Below, piece after piece: positions 1-5,073 of a stretch of DNA of 6,395 nucleotides. The stretch is taken from NCBI GenBank assembly GCA_002358965.1, contig DEPW01000017.1, positions 1 through 6,395 of the forward strand, in the 5' to 3' direction. The stretch is from Bacteroidales bacterium UBA3382 (GTDB lineage: Bacteria; Bacteroidota; Bacteroidia; Bacteroidales; UBA932). Numbering within the stretch: the first letter of the stretch is position 1; every line of letters starts with the position of its first letter. The translations under genes were made by a program, and so were the position numbers. The notes beneath the pieces were generated by a model that ran no database searches, was not told the origin of the DNA, and saw only the letters and a program-made list of their open reading frames with translations.

Positions 1-1499
1 TCTTCCATCGGAACTTCGATTTCTTCCTTTGTAAATTCAGGCCCGGCAGGACCGTGTCCTCCGTCGAACCCGCAGATGAAGTCAGCCACCTGGAATGCAA
101 GCGTGTAGTTTTCTTCTTTCCAGAATTTTGCGGCATCCTTCTCTGCAAATGATGCAGGGGCCACGAAAAGATATGAGGCTATGTCCCAGAAGTCTGCGAC
201 AAATGTGGCCCTTTCCTTGATGAGGGATACAATCTTCTCCACATATTCTGCGGTGAAGATGCGGTTCCTGAAGTCCGCTCCCTGAGGGGTGAGTTCGGCA
301 CCGGCGGTCAGAGCGCATTTCGGACATTCCACCACCTGTATCCCGTGGCTTTCAAGCACTGGGATGAAGAGGCCGGTGAGTTCCTTGTCGCTTTTCATCC
401 GGAGATATTCCTTGTTGTACCATTTGGCTTTGTCCGGGTTGAAGCGGGCGCCTGACTTGATGACTCTCTCAAGGGAGAATGCCTTGGTCAGCTCGTCCAT
501 CGTGAAGAGTTCCCTGTCGTCTCCCGGATTCCATCCGAGCATCGCAAGCATGTTCACGAAAGCTTCCGGCAGATAGCCTTCTTCCCTGTAGCCTTTTGTG
601 ATATCGCCTTCCTGGTTGACCCATTGCAGAGGGAAAACGGGGAATCCCAATCTGTCTCCGTCCCTTTTGCTGAGCTTGCCTTTGCCGTCCGGTTTCAGCA
701 ACAGCGACAGGTGGGCGAATCTCGGCATGGAGTCCGTCCATCCGAACGCTTCGTACAGCAGGTAGTGCAGAGGGAGGGACGGCAGCCACTCTTCGCCTCT
801 GATGACCTCTGTGATTTCCATGAGATGGTCGTCCACTATGTTGGCCAGGTGGTATGTGGGAAGGCCGTCGTGGCTCTTCCACAGCACTTTGTCATCGAGT
901 GTACCGGTGTTGACTTCGATGTGCCCCCTGATCAGGTCGTCCATCCGTACGGTGCGGTCTTCCGGCATCTTGAACCTGATGGTCCAGCCGTTTTCCTCTT
1001 TTATGCGCCTTTCCCATTCTTCGCGCGGAAGCGTGAGGGAGTTTTTCAACCGGCCTCGTGTCTGGTGATTGTATATGAATGTCTCTTTTTTCGCTTCGGC
1101 TTCGGCCCTCATGGCGGCAAGTTCCTCGGCAGTGTCGAAAGCATAGTAGGCATAGCCGCCTTCTACGAGCTGTTCGGCGTATTTTCGGTAGATGTCTTTC
1201 CTCTGGGACTGCCTGTAAGGGGCGTGGGGATGTCTTTCGGACGGAGTATCCACTACTTTCCCTTGCTTGTCGACGCCTTCGTCCGGTATGATTCCGCACC
1301 AACGGAGGGAATCTATGATGTATTGTTCGGCACCTGGGACGAAACGCTGGGAATCAGTGTCTTCGATCCTGATGATGAAATCGCCGCCGTGCTGTTTGGC
1401 ATATAGGTAGTTGTACAAAGCCGTGCGGACTCCTCCCATATGGAGCGGACCGGTCGGCGAAGGAGCGAATCTTACCCTGGTTGTCTTTGTGTCTTTCAT
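1..1499 (-). CDS. gltX: Glutamyl-tRNA synthetase (GluRS), 3' end outside window
   Basis: This is a class I aminoacyl-tRNA synthetase that charges tRNA-Glu with glutamate using ATP, in the cytoplasm. The ATG at 1499-1497 opens a frame with no stop, giving 499 residues before the window ends; codon count and frame agree at both ends, so there is no frameshift. Residues 9-23 hold the first signature (VRFAPSPTGPLHMGG, with HMGG as the HIGH motif), and 275-279 (KLSKR) are the KMSKS loop, followed by GDRLGFPVFPL. LPTYHLANIVDDHLM (213-227) and VIRGEEWLPS (232-241) are typical active-site segments. The anticodon-binding region begins near residue 330. The zinc-site cysteines of the E. coli enzyme are absent (AYYAFDT at 117-123). 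By comparison with recalled Bacteroidales homologues, roughly 60-70 C-terminal residues are missing. An apparent insertion near residues 388-418 carries CPKC (392-395). It starts 15 nt after the ftsZ stop, behind an A/T-rich leader without Shine-Dalgarno. Identity is near certain; whether it also charges tRNA-Gln cannot be told. Confidence 0.97.
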   Translation of the reverse strand, partial: MKDTKTTRVRFAPSPTGPLHMGGVRTALYNYLYAKQHGGDFIIRIEDTDSQRFVPGAEQYIIDSLRWCGIIPDEGVDKQGKVVDTPSERHPHAPYRQSQRKDIYRKYAEQLVEGGYAYYAFDTAEELAAMRAEAEAKKETFIYNHQTRGRLKNSLTLPREEWERRIKEENGWTIRFKMPEDRTVRMDDLIRGHIEVNTGTLDDKVLWKSHDGLPTYHLANIVDDHLMEITEVIRGEEWLPSLPLHYLLYEAFGWTDSMPRFAHLSLLLKPDGKGKLSKRDGDRLGFPVFPLQWVNQEGDITKGYREEGYLPEAFVNMLAMLGWNPGDDRELFTMDELTKAFSLERVIKSGARFNPDKAKWYNKEYLRMKSDKELTGLFIPVLESHGIQVVECPKCALTAGAELTPQGADFRNRIFTAEYVEKIVSLIKERATFVADFWDIASYLFVAPASFAEKDAAKFWKEENYTLAFQVADFICGFDGGHGPAGPEFTKEEIEVPME

Positions 1500-1514
1500 A
1501 TAGAATGTTTTAAA

Positions 1515-2804
1515 TCATGCCACATCTACAGGCTGTGTCCAGTTGGAACGCCTGATCGACGGAGTGTTTTCAAGTTCGGAAATGTCGTTTCCGCCGTTTA
1601 CGGCAAGTATCGGAGGCTCGTCGAAATGGAAAGTGCGGACATTGTTGTTGGCGGTCTTTCCGATGATCTGCCTGCCGGCCTCTTCCTCCGTCATAGGCTG
1701 CAAAGATACTACATCTTCCGGTTGTTCGTCATTTTCTTTGATAGTGGTGCTCATGTAATCTTCGTTGATTACGATGATGTTTCCTCTGTCCCGCTTGGTA
1801 ATCTGCGGGAGAAGGTTCATGTTAAAGCCTGTGGCTATGATGGTTATGCAGATGTCTCCGTTCAGTTTCCCGCTTTCGTCGTACACTATGCCCCTTTTGA
1901 AGTTCTGGGCGTTTCCGGTATATTTCTGGATGCATTGCGCTATCGCTCCGAGTTCGTTGGCGGTCAGGCCGCTCTTGTCTTTGCTCGTGCGGATGTTCAC
2001 GAGGACATTCCGTGCCGTCTTCAAGTCGAAGTCATTGAGCAGAGGAGAGGAGAGAGCCTGTTCGACAGCCTCTTCCACCCGGTTGTCTCCGGTGCCCCTT
2101 CCGCTTCCCATGAGGGCCATTCCGCTGCCTTTCATTACATTGCGAACATCTGCGAAATCCACATTGATATATCCGGTGTCCATGATGATTTCGGTTATGC
2201 CCCTTACAGCGGTGGCAAGTATCTCGTTTACTTTCGGGAAAGCCTCGTATATGGTGAGGTTGCCGTAAACTTCGTATATCTTCTGGTTGTTGATGATCAG
2301 CAGGCTGTCCACGCATTTGCTCATTTCGTGGATGCCTTCGATGGCTCTCGACATGAAATCGTAGCCCTCGTCTTCGAAAGGTATCGTGACTACTCCTACC
2401 GTAAGCAGTCCCATCTTGTGGGCGATGTCGGCTATGACAGGTGAGGCCCCGGTGCCTGTTCCTCCTCCCATCCCGCAGGTGATGAACACCATTTCGGTCT
2501 TTCCTCCGAAAGCTTCTTTGATGGTCTCCTGGGACTCCAGCGCCGCTTTCCGTCCCCTTAGAGGGTCGCATCCGGCACCCAGACCTTTGGTCAGTTCGTT
2601 TCCGATAGGGATCTTGGCGGCTACGGCGCTTTTTTTCAAAGCCTGGCGGTCTGTGTTGCAGACTATGAAATCGGCTCCTTTGATGTCTTCGAGCTTGAAC
2701 ATGTATTCTACGGCGTTGCATCCTCCGCCACCGACGCCGATTACCTTTATTATATTGTCACTCGGCTCCCAGTTGCTCGGGGCCAGCATTTCGTCTCTTT
2801 CCAT
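1515..2804 (-). CDS. ftsZ: Cell division GTPase FtsZ
   Basis: FtsZ is the tubulin-like GTPase that polymerises at midcell into the Z ring and recruits the divisome. The 429-residue protein is complete (ATG to TGA). The GTPase domain opens with IKVIGVGGGGCNAV (19-32), then GLGAGC (74-79), the tubulin signature GGGTGTGASP (113-122), and the T7 synergy loop NVDFADV (214-220), whose acidic residues complete the GTPase site of the neighbouring subunit. The C-terminal domain ends with ICITIIATGF (318-327). A variable linker of about 75 residues follows, and then the conserved C-terminal peptide that binds FtsA, here SELENTPSIRR (409-419), with ten more residues after it (SNWTQPVDVA). Three glycine-rich loops carry cysteine (C29, C79, C110). 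The first ATG is 14 nt after the ftsA stop and fits the short N terminus usual in the family; M6 is a less likely start. No Shine-Dalgarno is seen. Its position after ftsA is the standard one. Confidence 0.98.
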   Translation of the reverse strand: MERDEMLAPSNWEPSDNIIKVIGVGGGGCNAVEYMFKLEDIKGADFIVCNTDRQALKKSAVAAKIPIGNELTKGLGAGCDPLRGRKAALESQETIKEAFGGKTEMVFITCGMGGGTGTGASPVIADIAHKMGLLTVGVVTIPFEDEGYDFMSRAIEGIHEMSKCVDSLLIINNQKIYEVYGNLTIYEAFPKVNEILATAVRGITEIIMDTGYINVDFADVRNVMKGSGMALMGSGRGTGDNRVEEAVEQALSSPLLNDFDLKTARNVLVNIRTSKDKSGLTANELGAIAQCIQKYTGNAQNFKRGIVYDESGKLNGDICITIIATGFNMNLLPQITKRDRGNIIVINEDYMSTTIKENDEQPEDVVSLQPMTEEEAGRQIIGKTANNNVRTFHFDEPPILAVNGGNDISELENTPSIRRSNWTQPVDVA

Positions 2805-2818
2805 AATTCGGTATTGAT

Positions 2819-4291
2819 TTAAACATTGTCATTGTCATCGAAGAGCGTATCGAACCAATTGTCCTTTTTCTTCTCTTCTTTCTTTTCCTCTTTCTTCTTT
2901 CTGCGGATGATCTTGCTTATCCAGGTGCCTCCTTCGTCTTTGTCCGAGGCCTCGTCGTCTTCGTCGTCCACATAGTCTTCCTCAGCTACGGCTTCATGGG
3001 CAGGCCCGGATTCAGGAAGGTCCTCCTCTCTCTTTGCCGGGGAGTCCGGTCCTGCGATGCGGTCATCGTCCGGCTCGGCGTCGTCTTCCTGCCGCCTGCC
3101 ACAGGTGTCTTCAGGTATGAAGGTGGCGTCTTCCTGTCCGAGGCAATCCTCCCATGCGAGGGTGAACAGCCCGGCCAGGGAAGCCGAGGAGTAGTCGGCG
3201 AGTTTCGGGAAACCGATATAGCTGAATTTTCCGGCAGGCATCGCCCTGCGCACCGTATAGCCCGAGATTGATTTGAGATAATCTGAAACGCACAGCAGAT
3301 TGGCGGAGCCTCCTGTCAGGACAATGCCGGAACTCAACTGGTCGGCATAACCGGATTCTTCTATCTTGTAAAGTATGGCATCGAAGATTTCCTTGCATCG
3401 CGCCTGGATTATTTCGGCCAGGTATTTTACCGGGATTTCGATGTCGGCCTGCGATTGTCTTTTGATTTGCAGCGATTTTTCGGAGTTTACGGAAAGTTTT
3501 TCCGGCATGGCGCTTCCGAAATCCCTTTTGATGCTTTCGGCGAGGGCGGATGTGATCTTGCATTCGTTGGCGATGTCTTCGGTGATGTTTTTCCCTCCGA
3601 AAGGCAAAGTGTAAATGTGACGGATGATGTTTTTGTAGTAAATGACGAGATTGGTCGTGTTGCCCCCGAATTCGACGAGGGCAACTCCGTTCTGCTTCTC
3701 CTGGCCGAACAGCGAGGCCGTGGCGCTTGCAACAGGATAGAGATATTTTCCGGCTATCTCCAGATTCAATCTTTTGAAAGTCTTTTCATTGCCGTCGAAT
3801 ACGGCCTTGTTGCCGGTGAAGATCCGGTACTTTCCTTCGATGCTCTCCGAAGACATCCCTATTACATCGCGGTAAGGGATTTCCATGGCTTCTCCGACCC
3901 TGAAGGATTGTGGTATGGCGCAGTAGACCTTGTCGTTCCCGTCCTCGGAGTACGCCTTTTCGTTGATTTCCCTGAGTTCGTTTTCGCTGATGAACTCGTC
4001 AGGATCGGGTCTGTCGTGTCTGATGGAGACATTTTCCCCGTTGATTCCGTATCCCGGTATGCCGGTGACGATTTTCGTGATCTTGATGCGCAGTTCCCGT
4101 TCGATTTCGTCTATGAGGGATTTGACCACGGTGGCTGCGCGCAACGGATTTATGACCCTTCCGTGGCTTATGCCTTCGGAAGGGGCTTCTTTGTAAGCCG
4201 CAATACTGAAATTGTTGCCTTCGACTTTTGCCGTGCATACGGCTGTCCGGTATGAACCGATGTCGACTACGGTGATGATTCTTTCTTCCAT
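2819..4291 (-). CDS. ftsA: Cell division protein FtsA, actin-like membrane anchor of FtsZ
   Basis: FtsA is an actin-fold ATP-binding protein that tethers FtsZ filaments to the inner face of the membrane and helps recruit later divisome proteins. The 490-residue protein is complete. Visible motifs are phosphate-1 (VVDIGSYRTAV, 8-18), the FtsA-specific SHS2 (1C) region roughly 86-165, phosphate-2 (VEFGGNTTNLVIY, 206-218) and the adenosine motif (GIVLTGGSANL, 322-332). The actin-like part ends near residue 380. A strongly acidic, probably disordered segment (about 400-455) follows, then GTWISKIIRR (455-464), a Lys/Glu block (465-476) and NWFDTLF (478-484). The last two hydrophobic patches are the candidates for the membrane-targeting helix; this is inference. 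Phosphate-2 has Glu where Asp is usual. The start ATG lies 2 nt after the ftsQ stop (TAG-GC-ATG), which suggests translational coupling. FtsZ follows after 14 nt. Identification is firm from motifs and context. Confidence 0.97.
   Translation of the reverse strand: MEERIITVVDIGSYRTAVCTAKVEGNNFSIAAYKEAPSEGISHGRVINPLRAATVVKSLIDEIERELRIKITKIVTGIPGYGINGENVSIRHDRPDPDEFISENELREINEKAYSEDGNDKVYCAIPQSFRVGEAMEIPYRDVIGMSSESIEGKYRIFTGNKAVFDGNEKTFKRLNLEIAGKYLYPVASATASLFGQEKQNGVALVEFGGNTTNLVIYYKNIIRHIYTLPFGGKNITEDIANECKITSALAESIKRDFGSAMPEKLSVNSEKSLQIKRQSQADIEIPVKYLAEIIQARCKEIFDAILYKIEESGYADQLSSGIVLTGGSANLLCVSDYLKSISGYTVRRAMPAGKFSYIGFPKLADYSSASLAGLFTLAWEDCLGQEDATFIPEDTCGRRQEDDAEPDDDRIAGPDSPAKREEDLPESGPAHEAVAEEDYVDDEDDEASDKDEGGTWISKIIRRKKKEEKKEEKKKDNWFDTLFDDNDNV
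2862..2902 (-). repeat. 41-nt homopurine tract in the ftsA 3' region
   Basis: The coding (minus) strand consists only of A and G for 41 consecutive bases, built from short AAG/GAA/GAG units. It encodes the Lys/Glu block of FtsA from Arg464 to Lys476 and the first two bases of the Asp477 codon. It is low-complexity coding DNA, not a separate element, but such tracts are candidates for slippage and for length variation among strains. Confidence 0.8.
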
Positions 4292-4293
4292 GC

Positions 4294-5073
4294 CTATATC
4301 GTGTTTTTCTTTTTACATACTATCTGGTCGTCGTATTTGACCGAGACTTCCCGGTATTTGCCCTCGCTGGACGGATAGATGGTCTCGTAAAATTTTTCCA
4401 GGCGGTAAAATTTGTTGTCTATGTTCCTGACGGGTCCGAAACAGATCCGGAAGTCCCCGATCTGCGGAATCAGGACGATGTCTCCGTTTTCTTCGATGGC
4501 TATCTGTGTGATCATCTTGCTCCAGAACCCGTCCCCTGCTATGTAGCCGTTCAGTTCGAGTATCCCGCCGAGCCAGTCTTTTTCGGCCTTTGTAAGTGCC
4601 GACGGATCGTTGCCGAGAGGGATGTCCCCTGTCACGACAGTCACTTTGGGAAAATGGCTCCCCTGGACGGGGAAGATGAAGCCTTCGGCATCGGAGTACA
4701 TAGCTCCTTCGCTGGTCTCGAACCTGATTGCCGGCTCTCTCTGATAGACATCTATGCTGAGCCGGCCGTCCCTGTCGGTGTAACACTCGCACCCTTTTAT
4801 CGCGCTGATGCCTTTTATGAGTTCTTCTATCCTGGCGCAGTTGATTTCATCTATCAGCAGGCCGGAGCATTCGCCGTACTGTTCGGTCAGATATCCGACG
4901 ATGTAGTCTTCGTGGATGAAATCGCATTCCGCCCCGTTCATGATGGTGATGTCGATGTTGTTGCACACTATCTCTTCGCTTTCGGCGGCATTGAGGCGTT
5001 GCGCCACGACGAAATATGCCGCGAGCATGGCGGCGAAGGCGGCCATTATGAAGTATTTCAAAACCTTTAACAT
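4294..5073 (-). CDS. ftsQ: Cell division protein FtsQ (DivIB-like), bitopic membrane protein
   Basis: FtsQ is a single-pass inner-membrane protein whose periplasmic part bridges early and late divisome components, in well-studied bacteria by binding FtsB/FtsL. The 259-residue product has a very short cytoplasmic tail (MLKVLK), one membrane segment about residues 5-24, and an exported remainder. Residues about 36-110 fit the POTRA domain (FIHEDYIVGYL at 52-62, ending in LSIDVYQREPAIRF, 105-118). The following beta domain includes MYSDAEGFIFPV (125-136), a segment conserved in Bacteroidota FtsQ from memory. The length suits this phylum. It has eight cysteines after the membrane segment (37, 50, 69, 79, 95, 97, 211, 253). 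The start ATG lies within the murC stop region (7-nt overlap ATGTTAA) and has a GGAGG 8 nt upstream. The sequence is weakly conserved across bacteria, so the call rests on topology, the QREP/DAEG motifs and its place between murC and ftsA. Confidence 0.93.
   Translation of the reverse strand: MLKVLKYFIMAAFAAMLAAYFVVAQRLNAAESEEIVCNNIDITIMNGAECDFIHEDYIVGYLTEQYGECSGLLIDEINCARIEELIKGISAIKGCECYTDRDGRLSIDVYQREPAIRFETSEGAMYSDAEGFIFPVQGSHFPKVTVVTGDIPLGNDPSALTKAEKDWLGGILELNGYIAGDGFWSKMITQIAIEENGDIVLIPQIGDFRICFGPVRNIDNKFYRLEKFYETIYPSSEGKYREVSVKYDDQIVCKKKNTI

Noticed and set aside
624..1406. 260-codon open frame on the plus strand opposite gltX
   Set aside because: Same register effect as above. The minus-strand frame gives an unmistakable GluRS with all motifs, while the plus-strand product has no recognisable family.
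1701..1708. TATCTTTG on the minus strand, matching the Bacteroidota -7 consensus TAnnTTTG, about 200 nt before gltX
   Set aside because: No TTTG is seen at the required distance upstream (-33 box), and the match encodes Val-Ser-Leu of FtsZ. One short match is not enough to call a promoter.
1440..2444. 334-codon open frame on the plus strand, antisense to ftsZ and the start of gltX
   Set aside because: It is in exact codon register with the minus-strand genes. Stops in this register require TTA, CTA or TCA codons in the real gene, which are rare here, so long open frames arise by chance. The protein has no recognisable domain.
2825..2836. Tandem hexamer ATTGTC x2 at the ftsA end
   Set aside because: It encodes the Asp-Asn-Asp-Asn end of FtsA and has only two units, within expectation for coding sequence.
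3455..4255. 266-codon open frame on the plus strand opposite ftsA
   Set aside because: Again in the complementary codon register of ftsA; its open length is explained by the lack of TTA, CTA and TCA codons in ftsA.
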